Source: Fagopyrum homotropicum (lineage: Eukaryota > Streptophyta > Magnoliopsida > Caryophyllales > Polygonaceae). From it: a DNA stretch of 64,000 nt. Position numbers and translations under genes: made by a program. Below are positions 12,328 to 24,822 of the stretch, one piece after another. Location of the stretch: assembly GCA_033239125.1 (NCBI GenBank), contig BSWB01000004.1, positions 58,031,501-58,095,500 on the forward strand. Direction: 5' to 3'. Position 1 is the first letter of the stretch. Every line of letters begins with the position of its first letter. Below the pieces are notes generated by a model. The model worked only from the letters and a program-made list of their open reading frames with translations, was not told the DNA's origin and did not search any database.

Positions 12328-13332
12328 TTGGAAGGACTAGAAAAGGAGACAAGAGCTGAATTTGAGGTTCACGAAGGCATGCTCAGCATTTGTAAGAACC
12401 ACGGGCGTGGAATGCAGTCCACGGCCGTAGAACTCTCTGGAAAGCTCCAACGTGCAAGCTTGGCAACTTCCACGGCCGTGGATGTGGAGCCAACCGTGGA
12501 GTTGGCCGTGGTTTCCCCAGAATCAAACCTCATGGATAATCAAGCCTTAAGGAGCCTTGGAGGGTCTTCATTTGCTTTGGATCCATCTCATCCAACATTA
12601 TTTGGATCGTCTCCACTCGACAAAGGTCCTCCTAAACTTGAACTCAAACCCCTCCCCTCTCATTTAAAGTATGCTTTTCTTGGTGATAATTCTACATATC
12701 CGGTGATTGTGAATGCATGCTTGAATGATGATGAACTTTCTAAATTGTTGCATGAGCTAAGATTGCATAGGAAAGCCATCGGCTATACTATTGATGATTT
12801 GGTTGACATTAAACCTTCTTTGTGCATGCATAAGATATTGATGGAAGATAATCATAAACCCTCTATTGAACATCAAAGAAAATTGAATCCTATAATGAAA
12901 GAGGTGGTTAAGAAAGAGATCATTAAGTTGCTAGATGCGGGAATTATCTACCCTATCTCGGATAGTAAGTGGGTTAGTCCCGTTCATGTAGTTCCTAAGA
13001 AGGGGGGGGGGATGACCGTAGTGACTAATGAGAACAATGAACTAATCCCAACTAGGACGGTTACGGGATGGAGGATGTGCATTGACTATAGGAAATTGAA
13101 CATGGCCTCTAGGAAAGATCCCTTCCCTCTTCCTTTCATTGACCAAATGCTAGAGAGGTTAGCTCAACATTCTCACTTTTGCTACCTTGATGGTTATAGC
13201 GGATTCTTCCAAATCCCTATCCATCCCGATGACCAAGAGAAAACAACCTTTACATGTCCATGGGGAACTTTTGCATATAGGAGAATGCCATTTGGGTTGT
13301 GTAATGCACCGCCACCTTCCAAAGGTGTATGA
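12328..13332 (+). pseudogene. Element B linker and reverse transcriptase fingers/palm
   Basis: The frame is the same as the upstream gag-protease. Residues about 1-90 are a variable linker whose DNA repeats the CCACGGCCGTGG word (12395-12515) and reads as T-A-V-E/V-V-S-like runs. RT motifs follow: KEIIKLLDAGIIYPISDSKW, WRMCIDYRKLN, FCYLDGYSGFFQI, FAYRRMPFGLCN. A run of ten G (about 13003-13012) adds one codon relative to A and stays in frame. A 1-base C deletion near 13305 (CACCGCC versus CACCCGCC in A) shifts the frame and ends the product just before the catalytic FMDD. Confidence 0.9.
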
Positions 13333-15551
13333 TGGCTATCTTTTTGGAATACATTGAGAATATCATGGAAGTGTTTATGGATGACTTCTCTGTTTATGGT
13401 TCTTCCTTTGATAATTGCTTGGCTAACTTGTCATTAGTATTGCAAAGATGTGAGGAGACAAATCTTGTTTTGAATTGGGAAAAATGCCACTTCATGGTAA
13501 GTGAAGGTATTGTGTTAGGACACTTGGTGTCTAACCGTGGCATTGAAGTTGATAGAGCCAAGATCAAAACAATAGAGAAGTTGCCACCACCTACCTCGGT
13601 GAAAGGGGTAAGGAGTTTTTTAGGGCATGCCGGTTTTTACCGGAGGTTTATTAAAGACTTTTCTAAAATTTCTAAGCCTCTTACTAACCTACTAATGAAG
13701 GATGTTGAGTTTGTTTTCTCCAAGGATTGCCTTGAAGCTTTTTGTAGGTTGAAGAACGCTTTGATCTCCGCACCTATCATGCAACCTCCGGATTGGAGTT
13801 TACCGTTTGAGATCATGTGTGATGCAAGTGATGTAGCCGTTGGGGCTGTTTTGGGGCAAAGGAAAGATGGGTGCACACATGCCATCTATTATGCTAGCAA
13901 GACGCTAGATGATGCCCAACTCAATTATGCTACCACCGAGAAGGAATTGCTAGCGGTTGTGTATGCATTTGAGAAGTTCCGCTCATATCTTGTTGGAGCG
14001 AAGGTCATTGTGTATACGGATCACGCTGCGATCCGTTATCTAATTACCAAGAAGGATGCCAAGCCTAGGTTGATTCGGTGGATCCTTCTTCTTCAAAAGT
14101 TTGATTTGGAAATCCGGGACAAGAAGGGATCCGAGAACTCCGTGGTGGATCACCTTAGTAGACTCCCACCATTGGAGCTTGAAAGAGATGACATCCCGAT
14201 TGATGATTCATTCCGGGATGAGCAATTGCAAATGGTGGAGGAGTGCTTGTTCCAAGTGTCTAGAGGAAGTGAACCATGGTTTGCTGACATTGTGAACTAT
14301 CTAGTGTGTGAGGAAGTGCCTCCCGGTTTGACATATGCCCAAAGAAAGAAGTTCTTCAAAGATGTGAGGCATTACTATTGGAGTGAGCCACTTTTGTTCA
14401 AGAGAGGGCCGGATGGAATGTTTAGAAGATGCATACCGGAGGATGAGGTGGAGAGTGTGATCCGCCATTGTCATTCCTTGCCATGTGGAGGGCATGCTAG
14501 CTCACACAAGACATGTGCGAAGGTGTTGCAATCGGGCTTCTTTTGGCCGAGTTTGTTCAAGGATGTGCAAAGCTTTGTGGTAGCTTGTGATGCTTGCCAA
14601 AGGACGGGCAACATCTCAAGGAGAAATGAGATGCCCTTGAACAACATACCAGAAGTGGAGATATTTGATGTGTGGGGTGTGGACTTCATGGGACCATTCC
14701 CTTCTTCATGTGGCAACCTCTACATCCTATTGGCGGTTGATTATGTTTCAAGATGGGTGGAGGCAATCGCCTCTCCCACAAATGATGCCAAGGTTGTAGT
14801 GCGGTTCTTCAACCGAGTGGTCTTCCCTAGGTTTGTGACACCAAGGGTGATCATAAGTGATGGAAGGAAGCACTTCACCAATAGGAACTTTGGAGCACTT
14901 TTGGCTAAGTATGGGGTGACTCATAAGGTGGCAACACCTTACTATCCCCAAACTAGTGGCCAAGTGGAGATCTCCAACCGGGAGATCAAGGGAATTCTTG
15001 AGAAGATGGTCTCTAGGACAAGAAAGGATTGAGCTGTGAAGCTCGATGATGCCTTGTGGGCATATAGAACCGCCTTCAAGACACCAATTGGCACCACTTC
15101 CTACAAGTTAGTCTATGGCAAGTCTTGCCACCTTCCGGTAGAAATGGAGCATAGAGCTTATTGGGCCATTAAGTGGCTAAATTTTGACCTCAAGAAGGCG
15201 GGAGAGAAGAGGTTGCTTGACTTGAACGCTCTTGAAGAGATCCGGTTGGATGCCTATGAGAATGCCCGGATCTACAAGGAGAGGACCAAACGTTGGCATG
15301 ACAAATGCCTCATTCCGAAGGAGTTGAGAGAAGGAGACCTTGTCCTTCTTTTCAACTCAAGGCTGCGGCTTTTCCCCGGAAAGCTAAAGTCAAGATGGAC
15401 TGGGCCATATGTGGTGAAGAAGATCTTTCCCCATGGAGCTATTGAGATAGGAGGGGAGCATTGTGGGGATTTCAAGGTGAATGGGCACCGTTTGAAGAAG
15501 TATATCCCGGGAGCTCCGGTGGATATGATTGCCCCACTTCACCTAGAATGA
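13329..15551 (+). pseudogene. Element B RT (FMDD), RNase H and integrase
   Basis: This continues pol in the shifted frame. The catalytic FMDDF is near 13374-13388. RNase H has CDAS (Asp 13821), TEKELLAVV, TDHAAIRYL and VVDHLSRL. The integrase has an HHCC zinc domain (HCHSLPCGGHAS ... CDACQRTGN, about 14465-14605) and a core with VDFMGPF, ISDGRKHF (usual form SD-G-HF) and SGQVEISNREIKG supplying the D, D and E residues. A TGA at 15030-15032 replaces a Trp codon. The same frame then continues 15036-15551 through the C-terminal domain (KLVYGKSCHLPVEMEHRAYW) to TGA. No chromodomain is seen, as expected for Athila. Confidence 0.92.
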
Positions 15552-15566
15552 GACGCCCCCGAGTTT

Positions 15567-15612
15567 GGTCAAACTAATGACCTTAAAGAAGCGTTTGGTG
15601 GGAGGCAACCCA
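15567..15612 (+). promoter_or_regulatory. Twin hairpins after the pol stop (B)
   Basis: Sixteen bases after the stop codon, GGTCA-AACTAA-TGACC (15567-15582) can fold, and 17 bases further TGGG-AGGCAA-CCCA (15599-15612) can fold. The same pair occurs after pol in A (21317-21362) and C (31690-31739), and after the lone ORF in D (40591-40639) and E (46769-46819), with different stem sequences that keep pairing. The function is unknown. Confidence 0.6.
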
Positions 15613-17225
15613 TTGGTAACATTTTTCCCTTTTTTCGTTTTGTTTTCGTTTTTGATTTTTCTGTTTTTGTGTGTGTTTGGTGTGTTTTGTGTGTGAACTA
15701 GAGTCTTGGTAACATTGGAAACCTTGCATAGCAATTGAATGATGATGATGAACCCCTCATCAAATATGGGTAGAGCGGACGCGGAACTTGGACGGCTAGC
15801 GGTGCCTAGCGCGGGTCCCGACGCCTTGATGAACACTTAGAGCTCTCTACCATTGTTGATAGGATCATCCAACATCAATTCCACTTGAGAAATCCCAAAT
15901 ACCATAGCAAACCATTTTACATTGTGAGAACCTTCTTTCACTCTTCTTTACTTCATTTACACATTGGGGACAATGTGTTTCTAAGTATGGGGTGGGGTTT
16001 GCATGATATTTTGCATGATTAGCATCTAGGGTAGTTTAATATTTTCACATGTCTTGCATTGTATATATACTCATTTCGAAAATCCCATAAAAATCAGAAA
16101 ATTTAAAATTTTTTGTGCTTTCTAGGCTTGGATATGACCCTAATGATGAATCTTGTCTTGTGGATTGGCTATGGATGGCCTTATGTGTTAAGTTGGTGAA
16201 TTGCATATGTGGACTTGAAGTACTTCTCTTGAAACCCATGAATGATTTGTGATCACGATGTTTGCCTAGAATAGATTGAGTATTGATGGTCGAAATTACA
16301 TGCTAGTTCTTACACACCATCTAGGAATGAATGAGGCAATTCATCTTTCTTCTTCTTCTCATCTTGATCATGATATTTGAGCACCTCAATTGATATAAAT
16401 TTGACCTCTTTTGACCCATCCGGGAATAGGAGCATGTTAGTGTGTTGATGTGTGTGAAAAGCAAGTGTGGGGTGAGGATGTTGATGAAAGAATGTCATGA
16501 ATAAAATGCTGAAATTGTTGTGAAAGTGTAGACAAAAATATAGGTTTGGGGACATTGGTTTAAATGACAAGTAACTCGGCACACTTCACATAATCGGGTG
16601 TTGGTGCCTTGCCAAAGTCAAATAAACCGATAATCCTATCGAGCTTTGGTATGTGTGCCCGGTGTGGATGCACCTCGAAAAATAGAAAAAGCCCGAGGAT
16701 GGCTAATCACCAAGGTTTCAGCTTTTGTACACCAATGCCATTGTCACAAAATTAATGAAGGAAAAATAAATGAAAGAAAATATACACTTGAGGGAAGTTG
16801 ATCGAGGACAAAATTGTGGAGTTAGTTCCATTCCCGAATTAGCATCACATAACCTAGAAAAATCCCCACCTAATCACAACGTTTCTTGGCGTTTTATTTC
16901 ATAAGACCTTATGACCTATTTGCATGTTCGTAAGACTTAGTAATCTAGATTGGATATGCTCTTGATCATCTTGACTTCTTCATTTTCACATTTCATGCAT
17001 GCTTTCAAGTTAAGTACAATTGTCTTTCCATGCCTTCACTTGTTTAATGCATGATTGCTTGCCCATTGCCATGAAACATGACTATGAAGGTGATCCAATA
17101 GTAGAAGCACAAACCCAAAAAAGATTTTGCCATTTTCTGCATACATAAATCATTTAGATAGATTTAGATAGATTTCTCACTCATGCATGCATGGGGACGA
17201 ACAAACCTTAAGTATGGGGTATTTT
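15613..17225 (+). other. Element B 3' non-coding region
   Basis: About 1.6 kb between pol and the 3' LTR. Athila relatives often have an env-like ORF here, but I see no convincing ORF on the plus strand. Landmarks: hairpin CATTG-GGGA-CAATG (15962-15975) followed by AAGTATGGGGTGGGG (15983-15997), and a conserved block around ACTCGGCAC (about 16540-16660) shared with A, D and E. A 48-base stretch (17146-17193) copies part of the LTR start. Confidence 0.8.
17210..17225 (+). promoter_or_regulatory. Element B polypurine tract
   Basis: AAGTATGGGGTATTTT abuts the 3' LTR (17226). The purine core is short (GTATGGGG), and the same sequence precedes the 3' LTR in A, D and E. It should prime plus-strand DNA synthesis. 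An internal near-copy lies about 1.2 kb upstream. Confidence 0.75.
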
Positions 17226-19053
17226 TGATAACACGATTTATGACTTAGGTTTAGGTAATCATTTAGATAGATTTCTCACTCATGCATGCATGATCTAGCA
17301 CTAGTTCACGACGTTTGCACTTAAATCATGTATTTTGTCGAGATAGACGTCTACGCGGACATTTGCTTGCTTTATAGGTATTTTGGGAGACTTAGGAGCT
17401 TAAACGATACGTTTGAGGATCGATCATTCAAGATGACACATCCTCGGACTCATTTGAATGCAAGCTAAGGGCTAAGGAGGACTCAAGGAACCTTGCCAAC
17501 ACAAGCTATGCATCATATCAAAGCTTAATGAACCAAAGCAACGCTGAAGCACCAAACCACGGTTCACTGGCACTTCCACGGCCGTGGAACCAACCGTGGT
17601 TTTTCCCAGGCGGTTGTGACAGCTGTGCCACGATCTCTTGGCCTTCTCTAGGATGGTGGTAGTATAAAAGTGGTCCTGGATTGCTGAGAGAAGGTATCTT
17701 GGAGCCGCTCTCCATTATCCACTATCATCCAATCAAATACTCTCTCAACAAGAAGATTCTCTAAGGAGGAAAACACCATTGGAGGAGAAGAAGAGCTCCA
17801 TTGGAGAGGAAGGAGAAGAGCACACCATTGATAGACCTTGATAGCTTTTGTAGTGAAGAATTTCGGAATCGATTTCTAGAGTTGTATGAACCATCTAAAC
17901 CTTCTTTTGGAAGGGTTGTGAGTCATTTCAAACTTAATTTTCAGCTTGGTTTTGTTTACTTAACTTGTTCATCTCTTTCTCTTTATTATCTTGCAAATGG
18001 AAGCTATGATTTTATGTTTGATGACTTCGATTGTTAGAATGAATGTTGTAGGCTAAATAGATGTGATTCTAGGGTAAGGAAAGGATGGTTATGGCTAGGA
18101 CTATGATAGGATGGACTTAGATGTGCCCTTGGATGAGTCATTTACTTGAACGTAGCCTCTGTTGGAGTCCACGGTTTGTTCTTGCCAGACCACGGCCGTG
18201 GACTTGGTAGAACAGCCCGTGGTTCCCCCTGGTTCGATGAATCTAGCTTCAAATTGTTATAATGTTGAAATCTTAGTGTTTGTTGAGTTAAATCTACCCT
18301 AGGGTCACCTAGTGTTAACAACTAAGTGTTAGAAGAGACCTACCTGGTGATTCTTACTCTTAGATTTCAAAGATGACAAACCCTAGGTAGTGGTGAGCCT
18401 CATAAGCCGCCATTGGACTAAGCGTGCTAGGATAGTTGCTTAGGACTAACCCTTCCGAGACTTACCCGGTAAGGATAGGTTAGATACCTAGGTAACAATC
18501 CGGTTTGTGTAGAATTTCATCCCTTTGGTTCTTAGAGACTTACCCCGTGATGAGACCTTAGGGACGGACTAGTGGACCATGAGACCTACCCGGTGATTGA
18601 TCCCAATTTAGAAACACTCACTCCCAACATATCATAGTAAATCCAAGGATGATTAGATAGCTCGAGTCCTATGCCATAACCGGAATTTCCAACCCCTAGA
18701 ATCCGCTTTTCTCTCTTGATTCATATCTCGTACTTAGCTTGTTTGTTTGTGTTGATTCATTAGCTTAGTTGATTGTTTACTTTGCATCATTTGTGATCCC
18801 TGATTGATCACCTAAAAACCAACCAAAAACATTGAGGTTTTCATTTCTTTATTTCTTTCTCTTTTCTATAACCTAGATCTTCACTAAACTTAATCATAAA
18901 TTGAATCAATCTCATCTTAGTCTTTGTGTTCGACCTCGGAATACTATCCATACTACGAACATCCCGTACACTGCGGGTGCGCTAGGAGTTAGGAGAAATA
19001 TAACGAGTTTATAAATTTTAAAACTCATTGCGTATCACATCCTGAATGTGACA
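17226..19053 (+). repeat. Element B 3' LTR
   Basis: 1828 bases, from TGATAACACG to GTGACA, followed by the duplicated target TAATG. TATA box is at 17663-17670. It matches 8008-9832 with scattered substitutions concentrated in the first 500 bases, including inside the palindrome words (CCAACCGTGG here, CCAACAGTGG in the 5' copy). Confidence 0.94.
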
Positions 19054-19058
19054 TAATG

Positions 19059-21301
19059 CACCCGCCACCTTTCAAAGGTGTATGATGGCTATCTTTTCTG
19101 AGTATATTGAAAACATCATGGAAGTGTTTATGGATGATTTTTCTGTTTATGGATCTTCCTTTGATGATTGTTTAGCTAACTTGTCTCTAGTGCTAAAAAG
19201 ATGTGAGGAGACTAATCTAGTCTTGAACTGGGAGAAATGCCACTTCATGGTAAGTGAAGGTATTGTGTTGGGACACTTGGTGTCCAACCATGGCATTGAG
19301 GTTGATAGGGCTAAGATAGAGACGATAGAGAAGTTGCCACCACCTACCTCGGTAAAGGGGGTAAGGAGTTTTCTAGGACATGCCGGTTTTTACCGGAGAT
19401 TCATTAAAGATTTCTAAGATTTCTAAGCCTCTTACTAACCTACTAATGAAAGATGTTGAGTTTGTTTTCTCCAAGGATTGCCTTGAAGCTTTTTGTAGGT
19501 TGAAGAATGCTTTGATCACCGCTCGCATAATGCAACCTCCGGATTGGAGTTTACCGTTTGAGATCATGTGTGACACGAGTGATGTAGCCGTTGGGGCTGT
19601 TTTGGGGCAAAGGAAAGATGGGCTTACACATGCCATCTATTATGCTAACAAGACGCTAGATGATGCCCAACTCAATTATGCTACCACCGAGAAGGAGTTG
19701 CTAGCGGTTGTGTATGCATTTGAGAAGTTCCGCTCATATCTTGTTGGAGCGAAGGTCATTGTGTATATGGATCATGCTGCGATCCGTTACCTCCTTACAA
19801 AGAAGGATGCCAAGCCTCGTTTGATTCGGTGGATCCTTCTTCTTCAAGAGTTTGATTTGGAAATCCGGGATAAAAAGGGGTCCGAAAATTCAGCGGCGGA
19901 TCACATTAGTAGACTCCCACCATTGGAGATCAAGAGAGATGACATCCCTATTGATGACTCATTCCAGGATGAGCAATTGCAATTGGTGGAGGAGTGCTTG
20001 TTTCAAGTGTCAAGGGGTAATGAGCCATGGTATGCCGACATTGTGAACTACCTTGTGTGTGAGGAAGTGCCGCCCGGTTTATCCTATGCCCAAAGGAAGA
20101 AGTTCTTCAAGGATGTGAGGCACTACTATTGGAGTGAACCGCTTTTGTCAAGAGAGGGCCGGATGGAGTCTTTAGGAGATGCATACCGGAGGATGAGGTG
20201 GAGAGTGTGATCTGCCATTGTCACTCCTTGCCATGTGGAGGTCATGCTGGCTCACACAAGACATGTGCTAAGGTGTTGTAATCGGGTTACTTTTGGGCAA
20301 GTTTGTTCAAGGATGTGCAGAATTTTGTGGTAGCTTGTGATGCTTGTCAAAGGATAGGCAACATCTCAAGGAGGAATGAGATGCCCTTGAACAACATACA
20401 AGAGGTGGAGATATTCGATGTTTGAGGTGTAGACTTCATGGGACAATTCCCCTCTTCTTGTGGCAACCTCTACATCCTATAGGCGGTGGACTATGTTTCG
20501 AGAGTGGTGGAGGCAACCGCCTCTCCCACAAATGATGCCAAGGTTGTGGTGCGGTTCTTCAACCGTGTGATCTTCCCTAGGGTTGGAACACCAAGGGTGA
20601 TCATAAGTGATGAAGGGAAGCACTTCACTAATAGGAACTTCGAGACACTTTTGGCTAAGTATGGGGTGACTCATAAGGTGGCAACACCTTACCATCCCCA
20701 AACTAGTGGCCAAGTGGAGATCTCCAACCGGGAGATAAAGGGAATTCTTGAGAAGACGGTTTCTAGGATGAGAAAGGATTGGGATATGAAGCTCGATGAT
20801 GCTTTGTGGGCTTATAGAACCGCTTTCAAGACACCGATTGGCACCACTCCCTACAAGCTAGTCTATGGCAAGTCTTGTCACCTTCTGGTAGAGATGGAGC
20901 ATAGAGCATATTGGGCTATAAGGTGGTTGAATTTTGACCTCAAGGAGGCCGGAGAGAAGAGATTGCTTGATATGAACGCCCTTGAGGAGATCCGGTTGGA
21001 TGCCTATGAAAACGCCCGGATCTACAAAGAAAGGACCAAACGTTAGCATGATAAGCGCCTCATCCCGAAAGAGTTGAGTGAAGGCGACCTTGTCCTTCTC
21101 TTCAACTCAAGGCTGCGGCTCTTCCCCGGAAAGCTAAAGTCAAGATGGACGGGTCCTTATGTGGTGAAGAAGATCTTTCCCCATGGAGCGGTTGAGATAG
21201 GAGGGGAGCATTGTGGAGATTTTAAGGTTAATGGGCATCGGTTGAAGAAGTATATCTTGGGAGCTCCGGTGGATATGATTGCCCCACTTCACCTTGAGTA
21301 G
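19059..21301 (+). pseudogene. Element A RT (FMDD), RNase H and integrase, after B
   Basis: A's pol resumes in frame after the duplicated TAATG. The FMDDF motif is at about 19128-19142, followed by the RT thumb. A short deletion near 19410 shifts the frame into RNase H (CDTSDVAVGAV, TEKELLAVV, MDHAAIRYL where a TDH is expected, and ADHISRL). Another 1-base deletion lies near 20148. In the integrase, stops replace conserved codons near 20279, 20423, 20480 and 21045. The core motif ISDEGKHF and SGQVEISNREIKG are still readable (20486-21046), and the C-terminal part 21074-21301 is open. Far more decayed than B. Confidence 0.9.
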
Positions 21302-21316
21302 AACGCCCCCGAGTTT

Positions 21317-21362
21317 GGTCAAGCTAATGACTTTAAAGAAGCGCTTGGTGGGAGGCAACCCA
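21317..21362 (+). promoter_or_regulatory. Twin hairpins after the pol stop (A)
   Basis: GGTCA-AGCTAA-TGACT (21317-21332, one G-T wobble) and TGGG-AGGCAA-CCCA (21349-21362) sit at the same spacing as in B. Confidence 0.55.
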
Positions 21363-22981
21363 TTGGTAGACATCTTTCCCTTTTCGTTTTTGTTTTTGTT
21401 TTGATTTTTTCTGTTTTTATGTGTTTAGAGTTTGTGTGCTAGAGTTTAAGTAGCATGGAAGCCTTGCATGGCATGTGGATGATGATGATGAGTCCCTCAT
21501 CAATCGTGGGTGGAGCGGACGCGGGACTTGGACGGCTAGCGGCGCCTAGCGCAAATCCCGACGCCATAACGAACACTTTGAGCTCTCTACCATCGTTGAT
21601 AGGATCATCCGCCATCACTCAACTTGAGTGATCCCAAATACCGAAGCAAACCATTTTTACATTGTGAGAACCCTCTTTCACTCTTCTTTACTTCATTTAC
21701 ACAGTGGGGACAATGTGTTTCTAAGTATGGGGTGGGGTTTGCATGATCTTTTGAATGATTAGCTTCTAGGGTAGTTTCTTTTAGTCACATGCTTCATTAT
21801 GTCTTGCATTGTACATACACATTCGAAAAATCCAAAAAAATCAGAAAATTTAAAAAATTTTAGTGCTTCTAAACTTGGAAATGACCCTTATGATGAAATT
21901 GTCTTGTGAATTGGCTATGGATGGCCTTATGTTTTGAATAGATGAATGCATATGTGGACTTGAAGTACTTATCTTGAATCCCATGAATGATTTGTGATTA
22001 TGATGCTTGCCTTGATTGGATTGAGGATTGAAGGTCGAAATTGCATGCTAGTTCTTGCACATCATTTAGGAATGACTAAGGCAATTCATTTTCCTCTACT
22101 TCTCATCTTGATCATGTTGCTTGAGCACCTTAATTTGATGAAAAATTTGACCTCTTTTGACCCATCCGGGAATAGGAGCATGTTAGTGTGTTGAGTATGT
22201 GAAAAGCAAGTGTGGGTTGAAGTTGTTGATGGATGAATGTTATGAATGAAGTGCTGAATTTGTTGTGAAAGTGTAGACAAAAATATAGGTTTGGGGACGT
22301 TGGTTTAAATGACGAGTAACTCGGCACCATTCACATAATCGGGTATTTGTGCTTGCCAAAGTCAAATAAACCGATAGTCCTAACGAGCTTTGGTATGTGT
22401 GCGAGTGTGGATGCACCTCGAAAAATAAAAAAAAAGCCCGAGGACGGCTAATCACCAAGGTTTCGGCTTTTGTACACCAATGCCATTGTCTCAAAAATAA
22501 GTGAAAGAAAAAGAAAAGAAAAGAAAGAAAAATGGAGAAAAATATACACTTGTGGGAAGTTGATAAAAAATGTGAAGTTGAAGTTAGTTCCATTCCCGGA
22601 TTAGCATCACATAACCTAGAAAAATTCCCACCTAATTACAACGTTTCTTGGCCTTTTATTTCACAAGCCCTTGTGACCTATTTGCATGTGTGTAAGACTT
22701 AGTGATCTAGATTGAATATGCTCATGATCATCTTGACTTCTTCATTTTCGCATTTCATGCATACTTTCGAGTTAAGTACAATTGTCTTTCCGTGCTTTCA
22801 TTTATTCGATGCATGATTGCTTGTCCATTGCCATGAAACATGACTATGAAGGTAATCCAATATTAGAAGCACAACTCCAAAAAGATTTTGTTGTTTTTCT
22901 GCATGCATAAATCATGTCATCTCTTAGTCTATAGTTGGGGACTTACTCGGGGACGAGCAAACCTTACGTATGGGGTATTTT
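21363..22981 (+). other. Element A 3' non-coding region and polypurine tract
   Basis: No supported ORF. It contains CAGTG-GGGA-CAATG (21702-21715, one mismatch) followed by AAGTATGGGGTGGGG (about 21723-21737), then the conserved ACTCGGCACCATTCACATA block (about 22285-22405). Just before the LTR are CTCG-GGGA-CGAG and then ACGTATGGGGTATTTT (22966-22981), the polypurine tract. Confidence 0.8.
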
Positions 22982-24817
22982 TGATAACACGATTTTTGAC
23001 TTAGGTTTAGGCACTCATTTAGATAGTTTTTCCGCTCATTCATGCATGGTTTGCACTAGTTCGTAACGATTTGCACTCAATACATGTATTTTGTCGAGAT
23101 AGATGTCTACACGGACTTTTGCATGCTTTGTATGTATTTTGGGAGATTTAGGAGGTTAATCGATACATTTGAGGATCGTTCCTCGAGATGACACACCTTC
23201 GGACTCATTGGGAAGCAAGTTAGGAGCTAAGAAGGACACATGGGACCTTGTTGGTGCATGCCATGCACCAAATCGTGACTTAATGATCCAAAACAAGCTG
23301 AGGCACCAAAACCACGGCCACTGGGACTTCCACGGGCGTGGAAATGGGCCGTGGTTTTGGCCAGACAGCTGTGACAACTGTCCCACGATCTTCATGGCCG
23401 ACTCTTGCAAATTTGGAGGATGAAAGGTGGTCCTGCAAGGCTGTTAGGGACAGACCACTCACTACCATTCTCTCCAACACTCTCAACAAGAAAGATTCTC
23501 TCAATTGGAAGCTTGGATTGGAGCTACTCTTGGAGGAGAAGAAAGGTTCCATTGGAGAAGAAGAGAAGAGCACAACACTATTAGTCTTTGATAGATTCTA
23601 GAGTGGAGATTATCGGAACGATTTCTAGGGTTGTAAGAATTGATTGAACCTTCTTTTGAAGGGTTGTGAGTCTTTCTAAACCTCATATTCAACTTGGTTT
23701 TCCTTGTTCTACTTGTTCATCTCTTTCTTTTCATCTTCTTGCCATGGATTCTATGATTTTATGCTTGTTGAGTTTGATTGTTAAGATGTATGTTGTAGGC
23801 TAAATAGATGCGATTCTAGGGAAAGGAAAAGATGGTTATGGCTTGGACTATGATAGAATGGACTAAGATGTATCTTTGGATGAATTAATTGCTCGAGTCT
23901 AGCCACTGTTAGAAACCACGGTTTGTTCTAGACAAACCACGGCCGTGGATCTTGATGAACACCCCGTGATTTTGATTAACTTTCTTGTATTGATAAATCT
24001 AAGTGTTAGGTTGTTGATTTGTTGAAATCCTAGTGTTGGTTGAGCTAAATCTATCCTAGGGTGACCTAGTGTTAGCAACTAAGAGTTAGAAGAGACCTAC
24101 CCGGTGATTCTTGCTCTTAGATACCGATGATGACGAACTCTAGGTAGTAGTGAGCCTCATAAGCCGCTATTGGACTGAGTGTGCTAGGATTGTTGTTTAG
24201 GACTTGCCTTCCCGAGACTTACCCGGTAAGGGGAGATTAGATCCCTAGATGACAATCCGGTTTGTGTAGAATTCCTATCCTTAGGCTCTTTGAGACTTAC
24301 CCGGTGATGAGACCTTAGGAACGGACTAGTGGACCATGAGACCTACCCGGTGATTGATCCCAATCTAGAAACGCTCACTCCCAATATATTATAGTTGATC
24401 CAAGGAATGATTAGATAGCTTGAGTCCAATGCCATAACCGGAATTTCTAACCCCTATAATCCGTTTTTCTCTCTTTGATCTCATATCTCGCGTTTGCTTG
24501 GTTTGTTTGTGTTTATTTGCTAGATTGTTAGTTTGTTTTGCTATATTATATCATTGTGATCCTCGATTGATCATCACACAAAACCAAACCCAAAAATATT
24601 GAGATTTTCATTTATTTGTTTCTTTCTCTTTTCTTAGTCTAGATCTTCACTATCCTTAGTCACTAATCGATTCAATCTCACCTCAGTCTTTGTGTTCGAC
24701 CTTGGAATACTATCCCTACTACAAAACATCCCGTACACTTCGGGTTCGCTCGGAGTTAGGAGAAATATATCGAGTTATAAATTTAAAGCTTTTGCGTGTC
24801 ACGTTCTTAGCGTAACA
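22982..24817 (+). repeat. Element A 3' LTR
   Basis: 1836 bases, the same length as the 5' copy, ending GCGTAACA and followed by GGCCA. The TATA element is mutated (GATGAAAG near 23420). GAGACYTACCCGGT words recur at about 24092-24350. The perfect palindrome CCACGGCCGTGG is at about 23937-23948. Confidence 0.93.
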
Positions 24818-24822
24818 GGCCA

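Larger units (their letters stand above)
8008..19053 (+). mobile_element. Element B, full-length Athila-type retrotransposon nested in A
   Basis: It is 11,046 bases with TG...CA ends (TGATAACACG...GTGACA) and a 5-bp duplication TAATG (8003-8007 and 19054-19058). LTRs are 1825 and 1828 bases and differ by roughly 1-2% by eye. It belongs to the same family as A and inserted into A's RT gene in the same orientation. Gag-pol has three internal stops and one frameshift. The leader between primer site and gag is deleted. Confidence 0.96.
2526..24817 (+). mobile_element. Element A, full-length Athila-type retrotransposon, split by B
   Basis: Both LTRs are 1836 bases and start TGATAACACG. The element sits between identical 5-bp duplications GGCCA (2521-2525 and 24818-24822) inside C's gag. 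Without the nested B it is about 11.2 kb. Order: LTR, tRNA-Asp primer site, gag, protease, RT, RNase H, integrase, about 1.6 kb of non-coding 3' region, polypurine tract, LTR. By eye the LTRs differ by roughly 2-3% at the start and less later. The coding region has several stops and frameshifts, so it is dead. Confidence 0.95.

Noticed and set aside
15613..17225. Possible env-like gene of Athila between pol and 3' LTR
   Set aside because: No plus-strand ORF with signal peptide or membrane segments, and A and B share no reading frame here.
2526..24817. A and B as tandem duplicates of one element
   Set aside because: B sits inside A's RT with its own TAATG duplication and own LTR pair, so it is an independent insertion.
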